A DNA stretch of 55,415 bases from Catellatospora coxensis (GCF_016862635.1 NZ_BONI01000064.1:1-55415); one strand, 5' to 3'; numbered from the stretch's first letter, positions 46,327 to 55,151 are shown. Numbers and translations are program-made. The notes: generated from the sequence alone by a model not told the origin.

Positions 46327-47766
46327 TCACGCGGCGGCCGCGGGCCGCGTCCACGGCCAGGGCAGCGCGCCGAGCGCCGCGTCGACCAGCAGCCGTTCGA
46401 CGTCGCGCAGGAAGCGCTCGGCCACGTCCGGGGGCAGGTGGGCGGTGTCGCCGGTGACGGCCAGGCCCATCCCGCCGGGCGCGTCGATCACCTCCACCCG
46501 CATCAGCCAGGTGAACGTGTCCAGTCCCTCGGCGACCGCGAAGCCGCTCCGCGCCACGGCGGCCCGCAGCGCGGCCTCGTCGAGGTCCTCGCCGGACGCC
46601 TCGGCCTCGGGCGCGAGGCGGATGTCGTTGAAATAGCAGTGCTTGTTGACCCCCCTGGCGTACGGCAGCCCAGCGGCCTCGTGCGCCGCCGCCATCCGCT
46701 CGGGGTCGTAGTAGGCGTGCCGGTAGGCCTCGACGGCCGCGTGCCAGACCCGGGGCAGCGCGGCGTTGAACGACGGCCGGTCCGCGAGGTCGATCACCAG
46801 CAGGCCGAGCTGGTTGAGCTTCGAGATCGCCTCCCGGTACTCGTCGGCCGAGCGGTTGTTGACCATCGTGTAGATCCCGCAGGTGTCCTGGCCGGACCAG
46901 GCCGAGATGACCCCGGCGACCGCGGCGAGCAGCACCGTCGAGCTGGACACCCGCTCGCGCCGCGCCACGGCCCGCGCGGCCGCGTCGGCGGCCTGCGATG
47001 TCAGCACGCAGCGCTGGAAACGGGGCGACTGGACTGGTCCGACGGCGGGCAGGGTGTCGGCGGGCAGCCGGTGGTGGCTGTCGAGCCAGTAGCGCACGGC
47101 CCGCTCGCAGCGCCGCCGCAAGCGCTCGCCGTCCTCCAGCCGGGCGATGTCGGCCGACTGCGCGGGCGGCGCGGCGGGCGCCTCGCCGCGTACCAGCAGC
47201 AGGCGCAGGTCCCGGAGCACGAGTTCGGCGGCCCGGAAGTCGACGGTCGTGTGGCTCAGCACGACGACGATCTGCTGCACCTGTTCGTTCGCCACCAGCA
47301 GGGCGAACCGCTGGGGCCACTCCCGGTCGTGCTCGAACGGGTTGGCGGCCAGCTCGGTGGCCACCTGCTGGGCGAGCGCCGCGCCGCCGTCGCCGCGCGG
47401 TTCGGCCAGCGGGATCACCAGCACCGGCTGCTCGCCGGAATCGGCAACGACCTGGCGCAGCTGCCCGCCGACCTCCTGCACACGGGTGCGCAGCGAGCTG
47501 TGCCGGGAGACTAGGGCCCCCACCGCGCGCAGTGCCGTCGGCACGTCGAGCACGGTCCGGCGGGGTGCGGCGACGACCCGGCGCAGGCTGAACATGGCGT
47601 GGCTGGCGCCGTGGCGGCGGATCGCGATCCACAGCGCGCGCTGGCCCCAGGTGAGCGGCGCGCCCGGGTCGGCCGGCCCGGCGAAGGGGGCGGTCGCCTG
47701 CGTGGCGTACGCGATCATGGCGGCCGGTGCCGCGGCGACGGTGGAGCGGCCGTGGGTGGACATCAT
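46327..47766 (-). CDS. Stand-alone condensation-domain-like protein
   Basis: A 479-residue protein with the two-lobed fold of an NRPS condensation domain and no adenylation or carrier part. It opens with LTWGQRALWIAIRRHG (C1 region), and where active domains have HHxxxDG it reads SHTTVDF: the second His (H172) and Asp (D176) remain, the first His and the Gly are lost. The C-terminal part has YTMVNNRSADEYREAISKLN (latch region). The start at 47766 (MMSTHGRST) is chosen because the upstream frame would run into the ribosome site of the divergent ligase gene. It is encoded before the aromatic peptide and P450 on the same strand. Condensation-like X domains in glycopeptide synthetases recruit cross-linking P450s; a similar role is conceivable. 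Acyl transfer is the alternative. Confidence 0.85.
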   Translation of the reverse strand: MMSTHGRSTVAAAPAAMIAYATQATAPFAGPADPGAPLTWGQRALWIAIRRHGASHAMFSLRRVVAAPRRTVLDVPTALRAVGALVSRHSSLRTRVQEVGGQLRQVVADSGEQPVLVIPLAEPRGDGGAALAQQVATELAANPFEHDREWPQRFALLVANEQVQQIVVVLSHTTVDFRAAELVLRDLRLLLVRGEAPAAPPAQSADIARLEDGERLRRRCERAVRYWLDSHHRLPADTLPAVGPVQSPRFQRCVLTSQAADAAARAVARRERVSSSTVLLAAVAGVISAWSGQDTCGIYTMVNNRSADEYREAISKLNQLGLLVIDLADRPSFNAALPRVWHAAVEAYRHAYYDPERMAAAHEAAGLPYARGVNKHCYFNDIRLAPEAEASGEDLDEAALRAAVARSGFAVAEGLDTFTWLMRVEVIDAPGGMGLAVTGDTAHLPPDVAERFLRDVERLLVDAALGALPWPWTRPAAAA

Positions 47767-47788
47767 GACAGCGTAGGGCGTCGATGGC

Positions 47789-47802
47789 GGAAAGCGCTTT
47801 CC
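47789..47802. promoter_or_regulatory. Perfect palindrome GGAAAGCGCTTTCC in divergent promoter
   Basis: Lies in the 142-bp region between the condensation-like gene (22 bp to its start) and the AMP-ligase gene. The CGCG-less GCGC centre with AAA/TTT arms is the classical LacI/GalR operator shape; a near-copy precedes the pectate lyase at 43010. It could tie both sides of the cluster to sugar availability. Confidence 0.6.
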
Positions 47803-47908
47803 TCCGTTCGGCCGATCCCTGGCCGCCGCCCCCCGATGCAGACTCGGGTCGACACATGCGGGCGAGATGCCGATCCCCGCTCCAGGTCGCGTTAGGAGAC
47901 GTTCTCCC

Positions 47909-49378
47909 ATGCCCGGGATCGGCGAACCACCGCTTCAACCATGTCGGACAGTCCCCGGACTGCTGACGTGGCGTCGTGCCCGCAACCCCGCCGACGTGGC
48001 CATCGAGGTCGCCGGCGTCGACACGCTGACCTTCGAGCAGTGGGACCGCGACGCGGCCGCGCTCGCCTCCGCGCTGCGGAGTAGGGGAGTCACCGCGGGC
48101 GCGGCGGTCGGCCTGGTCTTCGCCGGCCGTGACTGGACGAGCTTCGCCGTCGCGTACTGCGGCGTGCAGCGCGCGGGCGCGGTCGCCGTGCCGCTGCCCG
48201 ACCAGCTCCCGCCCGCCCGGCTGTCCCAGCTGCTCGCGGCCTGCGGAGCCGACCTCGTCATCAGCGGCCGCGCCGAGGTCGACGCGCTCGTCGCGGCGGG
48301 CACACCGGACCCCGCCGACGACGCCCGCTCCGGCGCGATCGCCCAGATCCTGTTCACCTCGGGCACCTCCGGGCGGCCCAAGGCGGTCGCCGCGACCCAC
48401 GCCAACCTCACCGACGGCGTACCCGCGCACCCGAAGCGGCTGGCGCTGGCCCACTCGCGGCGCTTCCTGCACGCCTTCCCGATCGGCACCAACGCCGCGC
48501 AGACGATGCTGATCAACGCCCTGACCGCCCGGCCCTCGGCGCTGACCCTGCCGCGGTTCACGCCCCGCCGGTTCGCCCAGCGGCTGCCCGAGGTCGGCAC
48601 CGTGTTCCTCGTGCCCGCGACGGCGATCGAGCTGCTCGACTCCGGCGCGCTCGACGGCCTCGACCTGTCCGGGGTGAACCTGGTCGGCTCGACCGCCGCA
48701 CCGCTGCCACCGTCGGTCGCCCTGCGGCTGAGCAGGGTGTTCCCCAGCGCGGCGATCGTCAACCACTACACGTCCACCGAGGCGGCCCCCGCCCACACCA
48801 ACATGATCTTCGACCCCGCCCGCCCGGACGCGGTCGGCCGGGTCACCACCGGCGCGGTACGGATCACCGACGCCGACGGCGGGCCGCTGCCCGACGGCGA
48901 GATCGGCCACGTGTGGCTGCGCTCGCCGCACGCCCGCCGCTACCTCGGCGACGACGACGCCACCCGGGACACCTTCCAGGACGGCTGGGTCCGGATGGGC
49001 GACCTGGGCCGGCTGCTCGGCGGCCACCTGTACCTGTCCGACCGCGACAGCGACGTGGTCAAGTCCGGCGCGTACAAGATCTCCACGCTGGAGGTGGAGG
49101 CCGCGCTGCACGAGCACCCCGCCGTCGCCGCGGCCGCGGTCGTCGGCGTGCCGCACCCGGTGCTCGGCGCACGCCTCGCGGCGGCGATCGTGCCCCGCCC
49201 CGACGCGGGCGAGGTCGGCCTGCCCGGCATCCGCGCGTTCCTCGCCGAGCGGCTCGCCGACCACCAGCTGCCCGGCGACCTGCTCGTGCTCGATCAGCTC
49301 CCGCGCAACGACGCGGGCAAGGTCCTCAAACGACAGCTGGTGAAACTCTTCCCAGCCGGCACCGGAGGTGGCGCGTGA
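47909..49378 (+). CDS. AMP-dependent acyl/aminoacyl ligase, stand-alone
   Basis: A 489-residue adenylating enzyme. Core motifs are LFTSGTSGRPKAVAATHANL (A3), TSTEAAPAHT (A5 region), VRMGDLGRL (A7), KSGAYKISTLEVEAAL (A8) and the catalytic Lys in NDAGKVLKRQL. No carrier domain is fused. The ATG at 47909 has AGGAG (47894-47898) ten bases upstream; a longer frame starting at 47867 lacks one. Its stop overlaps the GTG of the NRPS gene (GTGA), so it is the first gene of a five-gene operon. It probably activates a fatty or aryl acid and loads the free carrier protein at 52236; the substrate cannot be told from sequence. Confidence 0.9.
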   Translation: MPGIGEPPLQPCRTVPGLLTWRRARNPADVAIEVAGVDTLTFEQWDRDAAALASALRSRGVTAGAAVGLVFAGRDWTSFAVAYCGVQRAGAVAVPLPDQLPPARLSQLLAACGADLVISGRAEVDALVAAGTPDPADDARSGAIAQILFTSGTSGRPKAVAATHANLTDGVPAHPKRLALAHSRRFLHAFPIGTNAAQTMLINALTARPSALTLPRFTPRRFAQRLPEVGTVFLVPATAIELLDSGALDGLDLSGVNLVGSTAAPLPPSVALRLSRVFPSAAIVNHYTSTEAAPAHTNMIFDPARPDAVGRVTTGAVRITDADGGPLPDGEIGHVWLRSPHARRYLGDDDATRDTFQDGWVRMGDLGRLLGGHLYLSDRDSDVVKSGAYKISTLEVEAALHEHPAVAAAAVVGVPHPVLGARLAAAIVPRPDAGEVGLPGIRAFLAERLADHQLPGDLLVLDQLPRNDAGKVLKRQLVKLFPAGTGGGA

Positions 49379-52239
49379 ATCCGATCAGCCACGGCGTGTG
49401 GTTCACCGAGCAGGCGGCGGTGGCGGGCACCGCGTACCACATGGCGCTCGGGGTGTGGTTCGACGGCGAGCTCGACCGGCACGCCCTCGGCGAGGCGTGC
49501 GCCGCCGTCGTGGCCAGGCATCCCGTCCTGGCCTGCGCGGTCGTCCTCGACGGCGACCTGCCCCGGCTGGTTCCCGCCGCCGAGAAGATCACGCTCAGCG
49601 ACGCACCCTACAGCGACGCGCGCCTGCGTGAGGAGATCGCCCGGCCGTACGACCTGAGCCGCGGCCCCCTGGCCCGGTGCACGCTGCTGCGCGAGACCCC
49701 CACCCGCCACCTGCTCCTGTTCACCGCCCACCACCTCGTCTTCGACGGCATGTCCAAGGACCTGCTCCTCGACGACCTCGCCGCCGCCTACCGCGGCACG
49801 GACCTGCCACCGCTGCCCGACCTGGCCGCCGCCGAACCGGGCGAGCAGGCCGTGCAGGCCGCCCGCGCCTACTGGGCCGAGCACTGGACCGGCGCCGGCG
49901 AGCCCGTGCTGCCCGACCTGACCGGCGCCCCGGCCGCCGCCGAACCCGGGCACACGGTCGAACTCACGATGCCGCCCGTCGACGTCGGCGGCCTCACCCG
50001 GTTCGAGGTGCTGCTCGCCGCGATCCACGTGCTGCTGGCGCGGTACGGCAACACCGGCATGCCGGTCGCGGTCGGACTGTCCACCCGCGACGAGGACACC
50101 GCCGCGCGGATCGGCCTGCACGTCAACGAGCTGCCCATCGGCGTCGCCCCGGCGCGCGGCCGGTTCCGCGACTACGCCCACGACCTGCGCTCACGGCTGC
50201 GCGAGCTGTACCGGCACCGCACCGTGCCCCTGGCCCAGGTCGTCGGCGGGCTGCGGGCCGCGCCGTCGCTGACCGCGGTCTCGGTCGGCTACCGGCGGCG
50301 CGGCCCCGCACCCGCCTTCCCCGGCCTGCCCACGGACGTGCTGTGGTCGCTGTTCCACGGCGCGGCGCGCAACGCCCTGCACATCCAGATCGTCGACGGA
50401 CCCGACGGCGACCTCGCGGTCAGCCTCCAGCACAGCCCGGCCCACCTGCCGACCGCCGCCGCACACCGCATCGGCCAGCACCTGCGGACTGTGCTGGCCG
50501 CCGTCGCCGCCGACCCGGACACCGACGTCGCGACCATGGCGGTCATGCCCGCGGCGGAACTCGCCACCGTCCTGCACGGCTGGAACGACACCGCCCGCGA
50601 GCAGCGCGGCACCGTCGCCCAGCTGTTCGCCACCCAGGCCCGGCTGCGCCCGGACGACATCGCCGTCGTCGACGGCGACCACCGCCTCACCTACGCCGAA
50701 CTGGACCACGCCGCCGCCGAGCTGGCGACCAGGCTGCCGGGACCCGGGGCGCTCATCGCGATCCGGCTGCCCCGCGGCCGGCAGGCGCTGGTGGCGATGC
50801 TGGCCGTGATGCGCGCCGGATCGGCGTACGTGCCGGTCGACCCGGCCTACCCGGCGGCCCGGCAGGAGCTGATCCTCGCCGACGCCCAGCCCGCCCTGAT
50901 CCTCGACGACCTCGCCGCCGTACCGGCCGCGTCGCCCGGCGGCGAGGTACCCGCCGGCACCGCGTACGTCATGTACACCTCCGGCACCACCGGCCGCCCC
51001 AAGGGCGTGGTCGTGCCGCACACCGCCCTGGCCAACCTGCTGCTCGGCATGGCCGAGACGGTCGGCAGCAGGCCGGGGGACCGGTGGCTCGGACTCACCC
51101 CGCTGTCGTTCGACATCTCCGGGCTGGAGCTGTTCCTGCCGCTGGTCACCGGCGGCCGCCTGGTCATCGCCGGCGAGGCGGGCGGCCTCGACGGCCGGGC
51201 CGTCAACGCGCTGGTCGAACACGAAGGCGTCACGCACGTCCAGGCCACCCCGTCGGGCTGGCAGGTGCTGCTGGAGGCCGGCTTCGACGGCCGGGCCACG
51301 GTCACCGCGCTCGCGGGCGGCGAAAACCTCCCCCTCGACCTGGCCCGGCGGCTGCGCGCCAGGGTGTCCCGGCTCGTCAACGTGTACGGCCCCACCGAGA
51401 CCACCATCTGGTCGACCGCCGAGGACATCCCCGCCGATCCCGACACCGTCACCATCGGCCGCCCGATCGCCAACACCCGCATCTACCTGCTCGACGACGC
51501 CGGAAACCCACTGCCCGTCGGCGTATGGGGCGAGCTGTGCATCGGCGGCCACGGCGTCGCCGACGGCTACCTGCGCCGCCCCGACCTCACCGAGCAGCGC
51601 TTCCGCCCCGACCCCTTCGGCGGCGGGCGGCTCTACCGCACCGGCGACCGGTGCCGCTGGACGGCCGACGGCCGCATCGCCTTCGGCGGCCGCACCGACA
51701 GCCAGGTCAAGGTGCGCGGGCACCGCATCGAGCTGGAGGAGATCGAAACCCACCTGCGCGAGCACCCCGCGGTCGCCCAAGCCGCCGTCGCACTGCGCGG
51801 CGGCGAACTGGCCGCCTACCTCGTGCCCCGCGGCGACACCCTCGACACCGCCGACGTGCGCCGCCACCTCGCGACCCAGCTGCCCGCGGCCACGGTGCCG
51901 ACCTCGTGGACGGTGCTGACGCACCTGCCCGTGACACCCAGCGGCAAACTCGACCGGGCCGCGCTGCCCGAACCGGCCCCGACCCGCGCCCCGGCGAGCC
52001 CACCCGCCGCCGAAACCGACGACCTCGTACGCACCTTGCAGGGCATCTGGCAGGACGTGCTCGGCGTCGACGACATCGGCCCCGACGAGGACCTGTTCGA
52101 CCTCGGCGGGCACTCGCTGACCATCACCCGGATCAACGTGCGCATCATGCAACAGCTCGGCCGGGACGTGCCGCTGGAGGTCTTCTTCGACACCCCGACG
52201 ATCGCCGACATCGTCGCCTACCTGCGGGAGCGACCGTGA
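49375..52239 (+). CDS. Single-module NRPS (C-A-T), glycine-like code
   Basis: A 954-residue synthetase. Residues 1-400: condensation domain with intact HHLVFDG (H119, H120, D124). Residues about 415-880: adenylation domain with MYTSGTTGRPKGVVVPHTAL, VYGPTETTIW, YRTGDRCRW and the A10 Lys in SGKLDRAAL. Residues about 885-954: carrier domain with DLGGHSLTI (Ser914). Reading the pocket by eye against GrsA gives D-I-L-Q-L-G-V-I-W-K, one position away from the textbook glycine code DILQLGLIWK. Start GTG at 49375 with GGAGG six bases upstream. There is no epimerase or thioesterase. It overlaps the ligase by 4 nt and the free carrier gene by 4 nt. Confidence 0.93.
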   Translation: MNPISHGVWFTEQAAVAGTAYHMALGVWFDGELDRHALGEACAAVVARHPVLACAVVLDGDLPRLVPAAEKITLSDAPYSDARLREEIARPYDLSRGPLARCTLLRETPTRHLLLFTAHHLVFDGMSKDLLLDDLAAAYRGTDLPPLPDLAAAEPGEQAVQAARAYWAEHWTGAGEPVLPDLTGAPAAAEPGHTVELTMPPVDVGGLTRFEVLLAAIHVLLARYGNTGMPVAVGLSTRDEDTAARIGLHVNELPIGVAPARGRFRDYAHDLRSRLRELYRHRTVPLAQVVGGLRAAPSLTAVSVGYRRRGPAPAFPGLPTDVLWSLFHGAARNALHIQIVDGPDGDLAVSLQHSPAHLPTAAAHRIGQHLRTVLAAVAADPDTDVATMAVMPAAELATVLHGWNDTAREQRGTVAQLFATQARLRPDDIAVVDGDHRLTYAELDHAAAELATRLPGPGALIAIRLPRGRQALVAMLAVMRAGSAYVPVDPAYPAARQELILADAQPALILDDLAAVPAASPGGEVPAGTAYVMYTSGTTGRPKGVVVPHTALANLLLGMAETVGSRPGDRWLGLTPLSFDISGLELFLPLVTGGRLVIAGEAGGLDGRAVNALVEHEGVTHVQATPSGWQVLLEAGFDGRATVTALAGGENLPLDLARRLRARVSRLVNVYGPTETTIWSTAEDIPADPDTVTIGRPIANTRIYLLDDAGNPLPVGVWGELCIGGHGVADGYLRRPDLTEQRFRPDPFGGGRLYRTGDRCRWTADGRIAFGGRTDSQVKVRGHRIELEEIETHLREHPAVAQAAVALRGGELAAYLVPRGDTLDTADVRRHLATQLPAATVPTSWTVLTHLPVTPSGKLDRAALPEPAPTRAPASPPAAETDDLVRTLQGIWQDVLGVDDIGPDEDLFDLGGHSLTITRINVRIMQQLGRDVPLEVFFDTPTIADIVAYLRERP

Positions 52240-52469
52240 CCGCCGAACTGAGCGGGCGGCTGGCCGCGCTCGTCCATGACGTCACCGGCGGATCGGTCAC
52301 CGCCGACCAGGCCCTGACCGGCGGCTCGCTGCGCACCCTGGGCCTGGACTCGCTCGGCGCGCTACGGCTCATCGACGCCATAGACCTCGAGTTCGGCGTC
52401 GAGATCGACCTCGGGTCCGGGTCGGACACCCTCGACGCGATCACCAGAATGGTGGCTGACCGGCTATGA
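52236..52469 (+). CDS. Free carrier protein (ACP/PCP)
   Basis: A 77-residue phosphopantetheine carrier with attachment site LGLDSLGALRL (Ser39), followed by the acidic helix IDLEFGVEIDL that resembles acyl carrier proteins more than NRPS carriers. The GTG start overlaps the NRPS stop, and its own stop overlaps the ATG of the next condensation gene, so expression is coupled. It most likely receives the acid activated by the stand-alone ligase at 47909 and presents it to one of the two condensation domains. Confidence 0.9.
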   Translation: MTAELSGRLAALVHDVTGGSVTADQALTGGSLRTLGLDSLGALRLIDAIDLEFGVEIDLGSGSDTLDAITRMVADRL

Positions 52470-53782
52470 GACACCTGCCGCTGTCCGCGCTGCAACAGCG
52501 CTTCTGGTACCTGTGCACCGCCTACCCCGGCGACGCGTCGCCGATCCTGGTGCTCAACTGGCGGCTGCGCGGCCCGCTCGACGTGCCCGCCTGGCAGGCG
52601 GCCGTCAGCGCGGTCGTCGACCGGCACGAGAGCCTGCGCACCGGCTTCGTCCACCGCGACGGCGAACCCGTCCAGGTCGTCCTGCCACCCGCCGGGATCG
52701 ACACCGAGCTCGTCGACCTCAGCGGCCTGCCGGAGGACGAGCGCGACACCCGGGCCGCCGAGCTGCTGTCGGCCCGTACCCACCGGCTGCTCGACCTCAC
52801 CGCCGACCCGCTGGTCGGCTCCTGCCTGCTGCGCCTGGCCGACGACCACCACGTCTGGTGCTTCACCATGCACCACCTGCTCGCCGACGGGGCGTCGCTG
52901 CGCATCGTCGGCCGCGAGATCCGCGCCGGCTTCGCCGCCGCCCTCGACGGGGCCAAACCCGACCTGCCCGACCTGGAGCTGCAGTACGGCGACTTCGCGC
53001 TCTGGCAGGCCGAACAGGACCAGGCCGGCGACCTCGCGTACTGGCGCGAGCGGCTGGCCGGGGCGCCGCAACTTCAGCTGCCGACCGACCTGCCGCGCCC
53101 GGCGGAGAAGTCCGCGCACAGCGCCGAGCATCTGCACCAGATGAGCCCGGAGCTGGCCGGTGCGGTTGTCGAGCTGTCGCGCAGCGCCCGCTGCACCCCG
53201 TTCATGGTGCTGCTGGCCGCGCTGCAGGTGCTGCTGCGCGAACGCAGCGGCCAGGACGACTTCTGCGTCGGCACCCCCGTCGCCGGGCGGGTGCGCGCCG
53301 AGTTCGAGCCCGTCGTCGGGCTGTTCGCGAACACCCTCGCGCTGCGCGCCGACCTGACCGGCGATCCCGCCTTCGCCGAGCTGCTCAAACGTACGCGCAC
53401 CACGGTCATCGGCGGGTTGCAGCGGCAGTCGGCGCCGCTCGGGCGGGTCATCGCGGCGCTCGGCGTGCCCCGCGAACCGGGCCGGACCCAGCTGTTCGAC
53501 GTCGTGTTCAGCATGCGCAACGACACCCCGGCCGCGCTGACCCGGCTCGGGCCGGTCGAGGTCGAAGGCTTCCCGCACGGGCACGCCAAGGTGCTGCACG
53601 ACCTCGTGTTCGACATCTGGCGGCTCGACGAGACGGGGCTGCGCGCCGGGATCCGGTACGACACGGCCCTGTTCCGGCCCGACACCGTCGAGGCGATGGC
53701 CCGGCGGTACGAGCAGATCCTGTCCGCCGTGGTCGCCCGGCCCGGCGACCGCCTGTCCGAGCTGGTGGCATCCCATGGGTAG
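52466..53782 (+). CDS. Stand-alone NRPS condensation domain
   Basis: A 438-residue condensation domain with the full catalytic motif MHHLLADGAS (H136, H137, D141), the opening LPLSALQQRFWYLC, and later VGTPVAGRVRAEFEPVVGLF plus NTLALR (C5 region). It would join an acyl or peptidyl thioester to an amine or alcohol acceptor. The ATG overlaps the carrier gene (ATGA) and its end overlaps the glycosyltransferase start by 8 nt. Since no second adenylation domain exists, the acceptor may be a free small molecule, a sugar, or a modified peptide. Active-site residues are intact, in contrast to the condensation-like protein at 46327. Confidence 0.92.
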   Translation: MRHLPLSALQQRFWYLCTAYPGDASPILVLNWRLRGPLDVPAWQAAVSAVVDRHESLRTGFVHRDGEPVQVVLPPAGIDTELVDLSGLPEDERDTRAAELLSARTHRLLDLTADPLVGSCLLRLADDHHVWCFTMHHLLADGASLRIVGREIRAGFAAALDGAKPDLPDLELQYGDFALWQAEQDQAGDLAYWRERLAGAPQLQLPTDLPRPAEKSAHSAEHLHQMSPELAGAVVELSRSARCTPFMVLLAALQVLLRERSGQDDFCVGTPVAGRVRAEFEPVVGLFANTLALRADLTGDPAFAELLKRTRTTVIGGLQRQSAPLGRVIAALGVPREPGRTQLFDVVFSMRNDTPAALTRLGPVEVEGFPHGHAKVLHDLVFDIWRLDETGLRAGIRYDTALFRPDTVEAMARRYEQILSAVVARPGDRLSELVASHG

Positions 53783-54950
53783 GCACATCGCGTTCTTCAA
53801 CATCCCCGCCATCGGGCACGTGTTCCCGACCCTGCCGGTGGTGGAGGAGCTGACCCGGCGCGGGCACCGGGTGACGTACTGCACGACCGAGGAGCGGCGG
53901 CCGGTGGTCGAGGCGGCGGGCGCGGTCGTGCGGCCGTACCGGTCGCTGCGCCCGGCGGACCACGATCCGACGCTGTGCGCGCCCGCGCGTGACGGGTACA
54001 TCAGCCATACGCTGCTGGCGTTCCTTGAAGAGGCCGAGGCGACGTACGCGCAGCTCGCGCCGCTCTACCGCGACGACCGGCCCGACCTGGTGGTGTTCGA
54101 CCGGATGGCGTTCGCGGGGCGGGTGCTCGCCGCCCGGCTGGACGTGCCCGCCGTCCAGCTGTGGCCGATGCTGGTGTCCAACGAGCACTGGTCGATGGGC
54201 CAGGCCCTGGCCGCTTTCGACCCCGCCGACCCGGTGCTCGGCATCTACCAGTCCCGGCTGGAGGCGTTCCTCGCCGAGCACTGCCCGGTGCTGGACCCGG
54301 CGCAGTTCCTCACCCCGCAGCCCGAGGCGCACCTGGCGTTCTACCCGCGTTCGTTCCAGTACGCGGGGGAGCTGTTCGGGCCCGGGTACCGGTTCGTCGG
54401 GCCGTGCCTGCGGAGTACGCCGCTGCGGTGGTGGCCGCCCCGGGACCGTGACGTGCTGCTGGTGACGCTTGGCACCGTCTACAACAACCGGCCCGACTTT
54501 TATCGACACTGCGTCGAGGCGTTCGGCGGCACCGACTGGCATGTGGTGCTCGCCGTCGGCGAGCGCATCGACCTCGGGGCGCTGGGACGTACGCCGGGCA
54601 ACGTCGAGGTGCGGCGGTTCGTGCCGCAGCTCGACGTGCTCGCCCACGCCACGGCCATGATCTGCCATGCGGGTATGGGCGGGGTCATGGAGGCGATGAG
54701 CGCGGGTGTGCCGGTGCTCGCCGCGCCGCAGACGCTGGAGCAGGAGGCCAACGCGCTGCGCGTGGAACAGCTCGGACTCGGCACCCGGCTGACCGCCGAG
54801 CACGCCGACCCCGGCGCGCTCAGGATGGCGATCGAACTCATGGTCAAGGACCCGACCATCATGGACGGCGTCGACCACATGCGCCGCGCGATCACCGCTG
54901 CCGGCGGCACGCCCCGAGCAGCCGACATCATCGAGCAATTCGTGCTCTAA
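53775..54950 (+). CDS. MGT-type glycosyltransferase (GT1)
   Basis: A 391-residue GT-B enzyme of the macrolide-glycosyltransferase type. The N-terminus HIAFFNIPAIGHVFPTLPVV contains the acceptor-side His; the C-terminal nucleotide-sugar signature is ICHAGMGGVMEAMSAGVPVL then AAPQTLEQEANA, preceded by LLVTLGTVYNN. It transfers a sugar from an NDP donor to a small molecule in the cytosol. As last gene of the ligase-NRPS-carrier-condensation operon (8-nt overlap) it likely glycosylates the product of this pathway. No sugar-biosynthesis genes are in the window, so a common sugar such as glucose is plausible. Confidence 0.92.
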   Translation: MGRHIAFFNIPAIGHVFPTLPVVEELTRRGHRVTYCTTEERRPVVEAAGAVVRPYRSLRPADHDPTLCAPARDGYISHTLLAFLEEAEATYAQLAPLYRDDRPDLVVFDRMAFAGRVLAARLDVPAVQLWPMLVSNEHWSMGQALAAFDPADPVLGIYQSRLEAFLAEHCPVLDPAQFLTPQPEAHLAFYPRSFQYAGELFGPGYRFVGPCLRSTPLRWWPPRDRDVLLVTLGTVYNNRPDFYRHCVEAFGGTDWHVVLAVGERIDLGALGRTPGNVEVRRFVPQLDVLAHATAMICHAGMGGVMEAMSAGVPVLAAPQTLEQEANALRVEQLGLGTRLTAEHADPGALRMAIELMVKDPTIMDGVDHMRRAITAAGGTPRAADIIEQFVL

Positions 54951-55151
54951 CCGCTGTGTGTCGGCGACCCATCGTGGTCAGAGAAGCCTGTATCGGGTGC
55001 GAGTCGCGGGGTTTCACCAGATCCTCTGGAGGGTGCCGCGGCCTTCGGGCAGTGGAGGAATCCGGACTCCCGTGTAGCGGGGCAAGGACAGCCGATCCGT
55101 CGCTAGGCGGACCGGCGGCCGCTGTCGGACCACACCGCTACGGTGGCTGCC
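54951..55151. other. Spacer between biosynthetic operon and TnpB gene
   Basis: No gene is supported in these 201 bp. A stretch around 55035-55075 (GGGCAGTGGAGGAATCCGGA, then CTCCCGTG) resembles the right-end/guide-RNA region of IS200/IS605 elements in style, which could mean that an older copy ended here; I could not confirm a target hairpin. Confidence 0.3.

Noticed and set aside
47867-47908. Earlier ATG for the AMP-ligase
   Set aside because: No ribosome site and a basic, non-homologous N-terminus (MPIPAPGRVRRRSP); ATG 47909 has AGGAG at good distance.
46100-49264. A 1054-codon reverse frame ending in the aromatic peptide
   Set aside because: Everything before the ATG at 46195 is Arg/Ala/Pro-rich shadow of other genes. 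The strong AGGAGGT site shows that translation begins for the last 31 codons only.
48913-49374. N-terminal extension of the NRPS
   Set aside because: Lies wholly within the ligase gene and is Arg/Pro-rich; GTG 49375 has GGAGG and begins a normal condensation domain.
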